Source: ARS1285 sp039796495 (GTDB lineage: Archaea > Nanobdellota > Nanobdellia > Pacearchaeales > GW2011-AR1). Taken from it: 24,571 nucleotides of DNA. The notes under the pieces are model-generated. The model made no database searches, was not told the origin of the DNA, and saw only the letters and a list, made by a program, of their open reading frames with translations. Where the stretch lies: contig JBDKJQ010000055.1 of the NCBI GenBank assembly GCA_039796495.1, positions 1 through 24,571 of the forward strand, read 5' to 3'. A program made the position numbers and the translations under genes. Of the stretch, positions 14,542 to 22,103 are shown piece by piece. How positions within the stretch are numbered: position 1 is the stretch's first letter; each line of letters opens with the position of its first letter.

Positions 14542-16332
14542 TTATTCTCCGTCTATCTCCCATACCTTCAACCCTTCAAAATCGAAACTAAAATCAATGG
14601 ACCGCGCACCTTTTTCAGCAAGCACTTCTTTTATCTTATGCTCTTTGTCAGGCTCACTGTAAATAAGCAAATGCCCTCCTCCTCCTGCACCCATTAATCT
14701 TACTCCTATTGCACCGTGCGTTAACGCTTCTTCAATTAATGCATCAATATACAGGTTCGTCAAAGAGTGATCAAACTTTTTCTTTTTTTCCCAGGAGTTA
14801 GAAATTAATTTTCCAAACTTTTTCAAATTTCCCCTTCTCAAGCTAAACTCCATTTCAAGCGCGATGTCTTTAATGTCGTGCAACCGTTTTATTTTTTCCA
14901 TATCTGAAAAATTTTCCGTGTTGTGAACCTCTCCGGAAGATTTTACTCTTCTGCCTGATGAAACCACTAACAGATTCTTTTCTAGCTCCAACAAGCAATC
15001 CTTCTTTGTATCGATAGAGTTGACTCTTACATCATTTTTCCCCCTGAACTCGTAAAGATTTATGCCTCCGAATACCGAAGCATATTGATCCTGCCGCCCT
15101 CCTTGAATATTCATTCTTTTTTGCTCTATGTTATACGCTATTTCCGCTATCTCGTGTTTCGTCAGTCTATTTTTTTTTCTCAACTGATTGAGCACACCTA
15201 TAATCGAAACGCATAATGAAGCGCTGGCACCTAATCCTGAATGCGGGGGGACATCGCTTCTCACATATAAATCAAATCCGTGACCTGGCTGCAGTTCCAA
15301 GATAACTGCTTTTATAAGATTAAGGGGATTTTCTTCAGACAGCGATATAACCTCTAATGTATCAAAACCTTGTTCATATGTTTCGAACCCGCCATAGACG
15401 TTGATTATGTCTGACTTTATTTTTATTTTTTTGTCATCTCTTAATTTCAATGTTGAATAGACATATCGATTAATAGCAGCATTGACGCATACACCTCCAT
15501 AATTTTCATCATACGGAGGAATATCAGTTCCTCCTCCTCCAAAGGTTATTCTTACCGGCGCGCGGCTCCGCACTATTTTCTGCCGATTAAAAATGTTTGA
15601 AAGAATCAATCCTTCTCTTGCATCTTTTTTAAATTCTTTCCAGTCATTTTCATCGGCAATATCTAGCATATATCCGTTGTGAACAAATCCCTTTATTTTT
15701 TCTATTATGATCGGAAAGATTTCTTGTTCTAATGAAACTTTTTTTCCTGCAGGTATATAACTGAGTATCTCTTTGTTTATCACGTAGGAGCCTCCATTTA
15801 CTAATGGCTTATGAGTCAGACTGAGATGATTTTCGTGTTCAGATGTTTCTCTCTTGTGTATCTTGAGAAGGGTGTTTCCATTCAATTCAACAAGTTCTTG
15901 AGTTTTAGGGTGAGTTGCGTCAGCGATCACCATAGTAAATGGAGAACCATGTGACTTATGGAATTCAATTAATTTTTTGAAATCAACGTCCAGGTACGTA
16001 TCCCCATTTGTTACAATAAGATCTCCGGTGATGAGAGGTTCTGCATTTTTTATTGCTCCTGCCGTCCCTAAAAGCTCATTCGTTTCATAAGAATAAAGTA
16101 TATTGACGCCAAATCGCTTTCCGTCGCCAAAATAATCTTCAACCACTTTTCCTAAATAGCCAACACATAATATAAAATTTTTTATTCCGTATTTTTTTAG
16201 GCTTTCAATCTTATACTCCAAGAAAGGTCTTCCCTCTGTTTCAATCATTGGTTTCGGCACAGATTCTGTATGCGGCCTTAATCGAGTCCCTAAACCTCCT
16301 ACTAAGATAAGCGCCTGATACTCTTTTTCCAT
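14542..16332 (-). CDS. Fused heptose-1-phosphate guanylyltransferase / heptose-7-phosphate kinase (HddC-HddA)
   Basis: A 596-residue two-domain enzyme. Residues 1-~235 are a sugar-phosphate nucleotidyltransferase, with LVGGLGTRLRP, VPKPM and TNGDTYLDVDF, closest in style to HddC/RmlA-type proteins. Residues ~255-590 are a GHMP kinase: RAPVRITFGGGGTD at its start, ATP loop PPHSGLGASAS (362-372) and GAGGGGH (548-554), as in D-glycero-D-manno-heptose 7-phosphate kinase HddA. The two activities flank a bisphosphate phosphatase step on the way to GDP-heptose. An L-fucose kinase/GDP-fucose pyrophosphorylase-like role is an alternative, but GmhA nearby favours heptose. Confidence 0.86.
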   Translation of the reverse strand: MEKEYQALILVGGLGTRLRPHTESVPKPMIETEGRPFLEYKIESLKKYGIKNFILCVGYLGKVVEDYFGDGKRFGVNILYSYETNELLGTAGAIKNAEPLITGDLIVTNGDTYLDVDFKKLIEFHKSHGSPFTMVIADATHPKTQELVELNGNTLLKIHKRETSEHENHLSLTHKPLVNGGSYVINKEILSYIPAGKKVSLEQEIFPIIIEKIKGFVHNGYMLDIADENDWKEFKKDAREGLILSNIFNRQKIVRSRAPVRITFGGGGTDIPPYDENYGGVCVNAAINRYVYSTLKLRDDKKIKIKSDIINVYGGFETYEQGFDTLEVISLSEENPLNLIKAVILELQPGHGFDLYVRSDVPPHSGLGASASLCVSIIGVLNQLRKKNRLTKHEIAEIAYNIEQKRMNIQGGRQDQYASVFGGINLYEFRGKNDVRVNSIDTKKDCLLELEKNLLVVSSGRRVKSSGEVHNTENFSDMEKIKRLHDIKDIALEMEFSLRRGNLKKFGKLISNSWEKKKKFDHSLTNLYIDALIEEALTHGAIGVRLMGAGGGGHLLIYSEPDKEHKIKEVLAEKGARSIDFSFDFEGLKVWEIDGE

Positions 16333-16354
16333 GATTGAGAGGCTCTCTATTGCT

Positions 16355-16363
16355 ATATAAATA
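16355..16363 (-). promoter_or_regulatory. TATA-like box for the HddC-HddA fusion gene
   Basis: A/T-only box (ATATTTATAT-like on the minus strand) centred 26 bp before ATG 16332. Confidence 0.6.
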
Positions 16364-16444
16364 TTTATGTTCTTTATGATACTTTTATCGTCTATAAATT
16401 AATCGCGAATAATTTTTTATTAGGATAATTTCAATAGATAAAAA

Positions 16445-16454
16445 CATTTAAATG
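16445..16454 (+). promoter_or_regulatory. TATA-like box for the GT-C gene
   Basis: CATTTAAATG centred about 24 bp before ATG 16473. Confidence 0.6.
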
Positions 16455-16472
16455 GAGGTTTCTTAACGAATC

Positions 16473-18176
16473 ATGGAAAAAAGTGAGGAACTTCATTCAA
16501 GTACCATCTCTCATACCTCTGAGGCTTCCCTACAGCAAAGAAAGTCTTTTTTGAAAAACTTCTTTTTTGGATGGGTAAAGGATCGTTACGATAAACTTTT
16601 TCTTGGGGTACTTCTAATAGCATTTATCATTCGACTTTGGATTTTTACCAAAACCTACGAGCAGGCGTTATGGTGGGATGCTGCAGATTACATGTCGGCA
16701 GCAAAACGATGGGCAGGCGTTAATCCCTATCTCATCGACATGTGGTACTACCGACGAGGATTCATATGGCCCCTTATAGGAATGTTTTCGTTTATGATTG
16801 GATTTGGGGAGATCGGCATGCGCTGGCTCGTTGTTTTTATGTCAACGGGCTTTGTTGCAGTCAATTATTTTTTAATCTCTGAAATGTTTAATAAAAAACT
16901 TGCGCTACTTACCAGCATCGGCGTCGCTCTTTCCTGGATATCTCTCTTTTTTACCGGGAGATTATTGACTGAAATTCCGGCAACATTTTTTCTTCTCATA
17001 GCGCTTTTATTTTTTTGGAAAGGATATGTAAAAAACGGGAAGATGTGGCATTATGTTTTGTTTGGTATATTTGCGGCACTTGCAATTTTAACGAGAATGC
17101 AGTATTTGATGTTTTCAATTCCTATTGTTCTTTTGGCTCTTCTTAAGGAAAAACATACCGTGTTTGTCAACAAAAAATTGTGGATTGCTATCGGCGTTTT
17201 TATCGTCGTTCTTATTCCGCAGCTGTACATCCATAATGCACATTTTGGCAATCCTCTTTTAGACTTGACTAATTATTATCTTGGCATAGAAGGCATTTCC
17301 CAGACGGGAGAAGTTGGTGTTGAGCTTGCACAAACATCCGATCTCTTTGTCTATGTTAACAATTTACCGTATATTTTGGATGGAAATTATTTAGATCCTG
17401 CAAATACCGGCTATCATAGCTTGTTCGTCTCTCCGCTAAAATATCCCGTCTATTGGGTTTTTATTTTTGGTTTTTTACTTTTTTTTATAGACTTGTTCGT
17501 CGGTATTGATAAACTGTTTAAAGAAGAAGAATTGCAGAAAAAAGCATTTGTATTCCTCTGGATTTTTGTTATTTTTATCGTCTTGGGATATATGGCCCCG
17601 CACCTTGAGCAACGATACGTCATGCCAACTCTTCCTTTTTTATTTTTTATTGCCGCGTACCCTTCCGTGTTTATTGAACGGTTTTTCAAAAAGAAAAATC
17701 TGTGGAATGAAAAAACTTATCTTGTGATTGTCTTTATTTTTATCCTATTACTCATTCCCAATTATTTTTTTGGTCATGCGCTTATTGATGCAAAAAAAAG
17801 TTCTTACCAAGAAATAAAAATGGCAGGAGAGTGGATAAAGGAACACTCCAACCCTGAGGACATCATCGTAGGGGGCTCTTTACCGCAACTCACTTATTAC
17901 TCGGAGAGGAGTGTGTATCCGTTTGAACTTGCATATCGTCGCGAAATGAAAAAAACCGGAGAAGCAGAATTAGATAGATTTGTTTTGGAAAAACACCCGC
18001 GATATTATTCTATATCGATCATCGAGCCGGATGAACAGTGGGCTTATCAGTATCCCCAAAAACATCAGGATATGTTAATACCCGTGCAAGTCTATGAAAG
18101 CGGTGGGCAACCTGTCCTTGCAATTTATGAATTTAATTACCAGAAGGTTAATTCATTGAAAGTCAACTCTGGTTAG
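16473..18176 (+). CDS. GT-C-fold membrane glycosyltransferase (PMT/ArnT-like)
   Basis: A 567-residue polytopic membrane protein with a soluble N-terminus of about 45 residues, roughly ten to twelve hydrophobic helices up to residue ~430, and a ~130-residue extracytoplasmic C-terminal domain. The first loop carries WWDAADYMSAAKRW, the acidic motif that is catalytic in GT39/GT83-type enzymes, followed by YYRRGFIWP. Such enzymes transfer sugars from polyprenyl-phosphate donors outside the membrane. It could place the sugar made by this island on a surface protein or lipid. Its 3' end overlaps the convergent methyltransferase by 14 bp. Confidence 0.82.
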   Translation: MEKSEELHSSTISHTSEASLQQRKSFLKNFFFGWVKDRYDKLFLGVLLIAFIIRLWIFTKTYEQALWWDAADYMSAAKRWAGVNPYLIDMWYYRRGFIWPLIGMFSFMIGFGEIGMRWLVVFMSTGFVAVNYFLISEMFNKKLALLTSIGVALSWISLFFTGRLLTEIPATFFLLIALLFFWKGYVKNGKMWHYVLFGIFAALAILTRMQYLMFSIPIVLLALLKEKHTVFVNKKLWIAIGVFIVVLIPQLYIHNAHFGNPLLDLTNYYLGIEGISQTGEVGVELAQTSDLFVYVNNLPYILDGNYLDPANTGYHSLFVSPLKYPVYWVFIFGFLLFFIDLFVGIDKLFKEEELQKKAFVFLWIFVIFIVLGYMAPHLEQRYVMPTLPFLFFIAAYPSVFIERFFKKKNLWNEKTYLVIVFIFILLLIPNYFFGHALIDAKKSSYQEIKMAGEWIKEHSNPEDIIVGGSLPQLTYYSERSVYPFELAYRREMKKTGEAELDRFVLEKHPRYYSISIIEPDEQWAYQYPQKHQDMLIPVQVYESGGQPVLAIYEFNYQKVNSLKVNSG

Positions 18177-18699
18177 CAACATATTCACACAAAAAAGTGT
18201 GAGTAACTGTAAATATATTTGATTTCATTTTTATTTTGAAGTTTTTCTTTAACAGCTGTAGAATATCTTTATATTTTGTTATGTGTTCTTTGGGAATTTC
18301 TGTTTTTCCAACGAGTTTTCGTACTTTTCTAGAAAGGAAATTTTCCGTCGGTATTGAAACAATAATTTCAAAATGATTGCTGAGTTTTTTAAAACTATCC
18401 ACTATTTTTTGCACGTCAGCAATAGGAATATGCTCAAATACGTCGAGGGCGAATATCTTAGTTGGATTTATTGTCCGATAGTCTTTGATGAATGTTTTTT
18501 GAGGATTTGTGTCGTAACCGTAAATTTTGTAATTTTTTAATTTTCTTTCAAGCCATCCGCCACCACATCCGAAATCAAGGATTATATCTTCTTTTTTTAG
18601 GTCTGCGAGCCTGATTGCCTGATTTATCTTATATCTAAAATAGGTTTTTACTAGCAGATTCTTACTTTCATACGTGTTTTCTAGCCGATTGTCTTCCAT
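18163..18699 (-). CDS. Small class I SAM-dependent methyltransferase
   Basis: A 178-residue protein with IILDFGCGGGWLERKL (motif I), YGYDTNPQ (motif II acidic residue) and KIFALDVFEHIP (motif IV region), as in Methyltransf_11/UbiE-like enzymes. It is short for the class: the C-terminal strands after PTENFLSRKVRKL are compact. Its target is unknown; its position at the end of the glycan island suggests a sugar or lipid. Convergent and overlapping with the GT-C gene. Confidence 0.78.
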   Translation of the reverse strand: MEDNRLENTYESKNLLVKTYFRYKINQAIRLADLKKEDIILDFGCGGGWLERKLKNYKIYGYDTNPQKTFIKDYRTINPTKIFALDVFEHIPIADVQKIVDSFKKLSNHFEIIVSIPTENFLSRKVRKLVGKTEIPKEHITKYKDILQLLKKNFKIKMKSNIFTVTHTFLCEYVANQS

Positions 18700-18723
18700 T
18701 TTCTCTCAAGAGAATAGAAATTT

Positions 18724-18733
18724 GTTTTTATAG
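18724..18733 (-). promoter_or_regulatory. TATA-like box for the small methyltransferase
   Basis: CTATAAAAAC on the minus strand, about 29 bp before ATG 18699. Confidence 0.5.
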
Positions 18734-18775
18734 TTATTTATTCTGCTTTCCGCATATTACAAAATATAAGAAAAG

Positions 18776-18786
18776 TATTTAAAATA
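18776..18786 (+). promoter_or_regulatory. TATA-like box for the small membrane protein
   Basis: TATTTAAAATA centred 23 bp before ATG 18804. Confidence 0.5.
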
Positions 18787-18803
18787 AAACTCATTGTCTG
18801 GTT

Positions 18804-19007
18804 ATGAAACAGGCGTTTGCAGCTCTTTTTGTTGTGATAGGATGTTTATTTGCGGTTTTAAGTGGTTATCTTTGTAGAAATCTATGTAAGTGTGTTGTTG
18901 CAGATAACCATTGTAAATTTCTGTATATGTTTGTTGCTATAATTTTTCTCGTATCTGGAGCGATGTTAACCCTTGCTCGTCTATCCGTAAAAAAAAGGCA
19001 TTTATAG
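18804..19007 (+). CDS. Small two-helix membrane protein, unknown function
   Basis: A 67-residue protein with two predicted transmembrane helices (about residues 5-23 and 40-58), a short cysteine-bearing loop (LCRNLCKCVVADNHC) and a basic C-terminus KKRHL. The TATA box 23 bp upstream supports expression. The four cysteines between the helices could bind metal or form disulfides. I do not recognise the family. The 3' end overlaps the xerA stop by 6 bp. Confidence 0.6.
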   Translation: MKQAFAALFVVIGCLFAVLSGYLCRNLCKCVVADNHCKFLYMFVAIIFLVSGAMLTLARLSVKKRHL

Positions 19008-19820
19008 ATTATCGAGTGGATTTTTTATTGATTTAACCTGTTCCTGACTTACGTGAGTATAGACTTGCGTTGTTGCAATTGAACTGTGACCTAGCAAAAA
19101 CTGAATTTTTCTTATGTCGACGCCACTATCCAGCAAATGTGTTGCAAATGAATGGCGCAAGGTATGAGGATGTACTTCTTTATTGATTCCTGCTTTTTGT
19201 GCAGTTTTTTGGATTATCTTCTGTATGTTTCTTGTTGTCAACGGCTTATGTTGAGAGAATAAGTAGGTCCATTCAGCATTATTCTCTATGAATCTTTTTA
19301 ATTTTCTAGAAAGTTTTTCTGAAAGAATAAACATTCTATCTTTTTTTCCTTTTCCCTCTCTTACCCACCCTCGCTGTTCATTAAAATCAATATCCTTTGG
19401 TTTTAAGTTAACAATTTCTGAAACACGCAGTCCGGAGGAGTATAACAGTTCCATAATAAGCCGGCTTTTCTTGTTCGTACAATTTTCAAATAAAAGCGAC
19501 ACTTCTTGTTTTGTCAAGACGGTGGGAAGTTTTTTCTGATTTTTTGGCCGTTTTATTCCTAGGGTCGGATCCCTACTTAATAATGCGGCGTATGCAAATT
19601 TAATTGCTGACAAAAATACTATAACAGAAGAAGAGGCACTTTCGTTCATGTTGTCAGCGAGAAAAATTTTTACGTCATCGCCCGTTATTTCTTGTGGCTG
19701 TTTACTTGCACATTCTAATAGTTGTTTGTTGTAGTTGAGATAATTTCTTAAGGTGTAGGGGGACAATTTTGTAATCTTTATTTCTGTTTCAAGCTTATTA
19801 AGAAACTCCTGCGGATTCAT
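19002..19820 (-). CDS. xerA: Tyrosine recombinase XerA
   Basis: This 272-residue protein has the complete tyrosine-recombinase active site: R132 (SSGLRVSE), K157, H219 and R222 (HPHTLRHSFATH), H245 (LGHSS) and nucleophile Y254 (TTQVYTH). The N-terminal ~90 residues form the SAM-like core-binding domain. Its size and layout match archaeal XerA, which resolves chromosome dimers at dif-like sites, rather than phage integrases, which are longer. It starts inside the stop of the HAD gene (ATGA), so it is translationally coupled to it. No convincing dif-like site was found in the window by eye. Confidence 0.88.
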   Translation of the reverse strand: MNPQEFLNKLETEIKITKLSPYTLRNYLNYNKQLLECASKQPQEITGDDVKIFLADNMNESASSSVIVFLSAIKFAYAALLSRDPTLGIKRPKNQKKLPTVLTKQEVSLLFENCTNKKSRLIMELLYSSGLRVSEIVNLKPKDIDFNEQRGWVREGKGKKDRMFILSEKLSRKLKRFIENNAEWTYLFSQHKPLTTRNIQKIIQKTAQKAGINKEVHPHTLRHSFATHLLDSGVDIRKIQFLLGHSSIATTQVYTHVSQEQVKSIKNPLDNL

Positions 19821-20437
19821 AGTTTCACCCCTCTGTTTTTCAAATCTTTTTTTAGCTGTTTTGCGTTTTTAAAATGAATTGTTTGTATGCCTAATGTTTG
19901 GGCAGGCATTAAATTTGGTTTTTTATCATCGATGAATATCATTTCTTGCGGCTTATGTTTTGCTCTTTTTAGTAATAGCTCATAAAAATTTTTACGGGGC
20001 TTTTTCATACCTTCATCACAGGAACATATCTTCATATCAAAAAATTTGTATATTCCCTTTTTGATTCCCATTTCTTTAAAATCTTTTGATACATTTGTGA
20101 ACGCAATGGTTTTATAATTCTTTTTTAAATCTTTGATGAGGGATTGTGTTGATTTGTTTATTTCTGTGCGCCTGTTTATTGAGAGCTTCCATCTTCTTTC
20201 AAATTCGCCTATACCTTTAATCTTTAGTTGCTTAGTAATAGAGTTGTAATAATCCTTCATGGAAATTTTTCCGGCTATCATCTTATCCCATTTGTTTAGT
20301 ATGGCTTTCAAGAATTTTTTTCGATTTATTTTGTAAGTTTTTGCCAAAACCTCTGAATCCTTCATTTTTTCGGGTTTTGTTACGACGCTCCCAATATCAA
20401 ATACAATTGCTTTTATCTCTTTTTTTTTAACAGCCAT
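19817..20437 (-). CDS. HAD-superfamily hydrolase
   Basis: A 206-residue protein with HAD motif I VFDIGSVVT (nucleophile Asp; the second Asp is replaced by Gly, as in the YihX/haloacid-type branch), motif II AFTNVS, motif III MKKPRKNFYELLLKR (Lys) and motif IV MIFIDDKKPNL. The helical cap after motif I fits subfamily IA. It is probably a small-molecule phosphatase with unknown substrate. Co-transcribed with xerA. A role as the missing heptose-bisphosphate phosphatase cannot be excluded, but it lies outside the glycan island. Confidence 0.8.
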   Translation of the reverse strand: MAVKKKEIKAIVFDIGSVVTKPEKMKDSEVLAKTYKINRKKFLKAILNKWDKMIAGKISMKDYYNSITKQLKIKGIGEFERRWKLSINRRTEINKSTQSLIKDLKKNYKTIAFTNVSKDFKEMGIKKGIYKFFDMKICSCDEGMKKPRKNFYELLLKRAKHKPQEMIFIDDKKPNLMPAQTLGIQTIHFKNAKQLKKDLKNRGVKL

Positions 20438-20458
20438 ATTATTGATTGTGCGAACTTC

Positions 20459-20467
20459 TTTATATAA
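20459..20467 (-). promoter_or_regulatory. TATA-like box for the HAD-xerA operon
   Basis: TTATATAAA on the minus strand, centred 26 bp before ATG 20437. Confidence 0.6.
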
Positions 20468-20540
20468 GTATCAGCTTGCCAAAGAGTTTACTGTATAATG
20501 ATTAGTAAAGTTATTTTTCACTTATAAGAGTAAACACATT

Positions 20541-20550
20541 ATTAAAAATA
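20541..20550 (+). promoter_or_regulatory. TATA-like box for the TPR-HEPN operon
   Basis: ATTAAAAATA about 30 bp before an ATG at 20576 that is out of frame with the main gene. The spacing supports a native start near 20576-20583 rather than at ATG 20637. Confidence 0.45.
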
Positions 20551-20571
20551 GAAGTGCGTTTACATTTTTGA

Positions 20572-20577
20572 GGTGAT
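20572..20577 (+). promoter_or_regulatory. GGTGAT Shine-Dalgarno-like motif, deciding the HEPN start
   Basis: GGTGAT is the archaeal anti-SD match, rare in this window. It sits 5 nt before ATT 20583, the first in-frame codon of the extended TPR-HEPN reading frame, and overlaps the out-of-frame ATG 20576. Confidence 0.4.
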
Positions 20578-20636
20578 GTTTTATTGAAGAGGAATTAAGG
20601 TTAAGAGAGGAAATTAAGAAAAATCCGCAGGACGCA

Positions 20637-21329
20637 ATGAACTATTATTATCTTGCTAAAGAAATAATGAAGAAACCTTTGAAGAATATTGAGTCATTGA
20701 CTTTTATTGAAAATTTATTTAAAAAATCCTTGGAACTAGGCCCTCACTTATGGGCGCCGAAGATAGTGCTTGGAGAACTGCTTTACAAGATGGGAAGATT
20801 TAGCGAGGCTGAGCCTTATTTTAAGGAAACGCTCCAAAAAAAGATTCCTAATCAAAGCTCGGTAAAAGAATATCTGGCCAAATGTGTTTCGAAGAGTAAT
20901 CCCGGGGGAAATATCCAAGAAGTAAGCTCTAAAAGAGACTCTTTATATTTGTTTGAAAATAACGTAAGAGAATTTATACGCATTTTATTGGAAACAAACC
21001 ATGGAGAGGACTGGTGGAGACAGGGAGTGCCCCCGAAGGTGCGAGCAAAATGTGCTTCTCGACGAGAGGAGGCCTTAGATGAAGAACAGGAGGCAGACCT
21101 TTTACTCTTCGCTGATTTTTATGATTATAAAATAATCATAGAATCAAATAAAAGTATTTTCGCTTCGTATATAGATATTAAAGAATGGTGTCAAAAGTTG
21201 AGCGACATGGAACCGATCAGAAATGCTATTGCCCATAACCGCCCTTTAAGAAACGCACCTGTTCGTGTGAGTGATTATCATGTCAGTTTTCAGAAGATTA
21301 TTGAAAAAGTTAAACATGGATTTAATTGA
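20637..21329 (+). CDS. TPR protein with C-terminal Swt1-like HEPN domain
   Basis: From the first in-frame ATG the protein has 230 residues. At least two TPR-like helix pairs (to about residue 85) mediate protein contacts. The C-terminal part (about 100-230) resembles the Swt1-type HEPN domain: EFIRILLETNHGEDWW near its start, then the RNase signature R195-N-A-I-A-H200 (Rx4H) in EPIRNAIAHNRPL. HEPN proteins often cut RNA in defence or stress. Coding similarity clearly continues upstream: in-frame codons from 20583 add IEEELRLREEIKKNPQDA, part of a TPR helix. No ATG/GTG/TTG opens that extension, so the real start is either ATT 20583 or ATG 20576 with one extra T in the T-run 20579-20582. Confidence 0.72.
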   Translation: MNYYYLAKEIMKKPLKNIESLTFIENLFKKSLELGPHLWAPKIVLGELLYKMGRFSEAEPYFKETLQKKIPNQSSVKEYLAKCVSKSNPGGNIQEVSSKRDSLYLFENNVREFIRILLETNHGEDWWRQGVPPKVRAKCASRREEALDEEQEADLLLFADFYDYKIIIESNKSIFASYIDIKEWCQKLSDMEPIRNAIAHNRPLRNAPVRVSDYHVSFQKIIEKVKHGFN

Positions 21330-21330
21330 T

Positions 21331-21807
21331 ATGAAAAAATTATTTCTGATATTATTGATACTCATTTTCCTGGGAAATCTTTTTATTGCTTATCCTAAAA
21401 TCCTTGGATATTCTTTTTTCTCACTTGAAGAGGAAACTGAAACGGGTTTTGTTACAAAGATTATTGATGGAGACACCATTGTCGTTGATGGAGAACATAT
21501 ACGACTATTGGGAATAGATACTTCTGAAAAAGGAGAGCCTTGTTATAAAGAAGCAAAGGATAGATTGGCCGATTTAATTCTCAATAAAGAGGTTATTCTA
21601 GAAAAAGATGTAAAGGATAAAGACCAGTATAAACGGTTTTTACGTTACGTTTTTATCGATGATAAAGAAAGATTAAATATTAATCTTCAACTTGTTGCCG
21701 AGGGATTAGCAATTGCGCGATTTTATGAAAACACGAAGTATAAAGAAGACATTCTAGAAGCTGAAAAAATTGCGAGAGAAAGTAAGATAGGATGCAAGTG
21801 GCGTTAG
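21331..21807 (+). CDS. Thermonuclease (SNase-family), membrane-anchored or secreted
   Basis: A 158-residue protein starting one base after the HEPN stop. Residues 4-20 form a hydrophobic signal/anchor after MKK, with no clear cleavage motif. The SNase fold follows: IDGDT (45-49, Ca2+ Asp), IRLLGIDTSE with R58, D63 and E66 (equivalents of R35, D40 and E43 of staphylococcal nuclease), and DQYKRFLRY with the third catalytic Arg (R87 equivalent). All catalytic residues are present, so it should cut nucleic acid outside the cytoplasm. An in-frame ATG at 21316 or 21271 would hide the signal peptide, so 21331 is chosen. It probably shares the TPR-HEPN transcript. Confidence 0.86.
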   Translation: MKKLFLILLILIFLGNLFIAYPKILGYSFFSLEEETETGFVTKIIDGDTIVVDGEHIRLLGIDTSEKGEPCYKEAKDRLADLILNKEVILEKDVKDKDQYKRFLRYVFIDDKERLNINLQLVAEGLAIARFYENTKYKEDILEAEKIARESKIGCKWR

Positions 21808-21980
21808 TTTTTTAACTTATTGAAAAGAAAGTACACTAAAAACCCTATTAAGATCCCGATGGCAACACCGTAATAATCACTTGATGTGAATGCAGTTGCA
21901 AATGCAAATAAAAGCAATGCCACAATGAATAAGAGAGTCCCTATTTTTTGGGATTTTACTTTTACCTTTCTTTTTTTCAT
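21804..21980 (-). CDS. 58-residue two-helix membrane protein
   Basis: A short gene from ATG 21980 to TAA 21804-21806. It has a very basic N-terminus (MKKRKVKVKSQK), two transmembrane helices (about residues 14-31 and 38-54, the second glycine-rich: GVAIGILIGFLVYF), and a lysine-rich tail. A TATA-like box lies 30 bp upstream. Its stop overlaps the nuclease stop (convergent). Function unknown. The insertion sequence at 22028 landed just upstream of its TATA box, so its regulation may have been altered. Confidence 0.62.
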   Translation of the reverse strand: MKKRKVKVKSQKIGTLLFIVALLLFAFATAFTSSDYYGVAIGILIGFLVYFLFNKLKN

Positions 21981-22005
21981 AATACAGTAGACATATACTT
22001 TTGAG

Positions 22006-22014
22006 CATATAAAT
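22006..22014 (-). promoter_or_regulatory. TATA-like box for the 58-residue membrane protein
   Basis: ATTTATATG on the minus strand, 30 bp before ATG 21980 and 5 bp from the IS target duplication. Confidence 0.5.
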
Positions 22015-22018
22015 GTTT

Positions 22019-22027
22019 TGATTATGC
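22019..22027 (+). repeat. 9-bp target-site duplication, left copy
   Basis: TGATTATGC immediately outside the left inverted repeat; identical to 24413-24421. Confidence 0.85.
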
Positions 22028-22051
22028 TACATTGGTGCGTTAATTGGTCTT
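22028..22051 (+). repeat. Left terminal inverted repeat of the IS
   Basis: 24 bp beginning TACATTGGTGCG; the exact reverse complement of 24389-24412. Confidence 0.88.
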
Positions 22052-22059
22052 GATTTTAG

Positions 22060-22067
22060 TATGGTAC
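22060..22067 (+). promoter_or_regulatory. TATGGTAC operator-like motif at the AbrB-like gene promoter
   Basis: TATGGTAC lies 7 bp before the TATA box of the AbrB-like gene. The same octamer, in the same orientation and followed by A-rich sequence, occurs three times (plus one TATGGTAT) in the relA/transposase divergent region. Confidence 0.5.
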
Positions 22068-22073
22068 AGAAAG

Positions 22074-22084
22074 TTTTATAAATA
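22074..22084 (+). promoter_or_regulatory. TATA-like box for the AbrB-like gene
   Basis: TTTTATAAATA centred 25 bp before ATG 22104; excludes the upstream in-frame TTG 22089. Confidence 0.6.
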
Positions 22085-22103
22085 TTAATTGTGTTTAGTT
22101 AAT

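Noticed and set aside
18700..18803. dif-like XerA site in the intergenic gaps near xerA
   Set aside because: No 28-bp element with convincing inverted arms was found by eye in the gaps around xerA.
21271..21330. Upstream starts (21271, 21316) for the thermonuclease
   Set aside because: They overlap the HEPN coding region and would bury the signal/anchor sequence that begins at MKKLFLIL.
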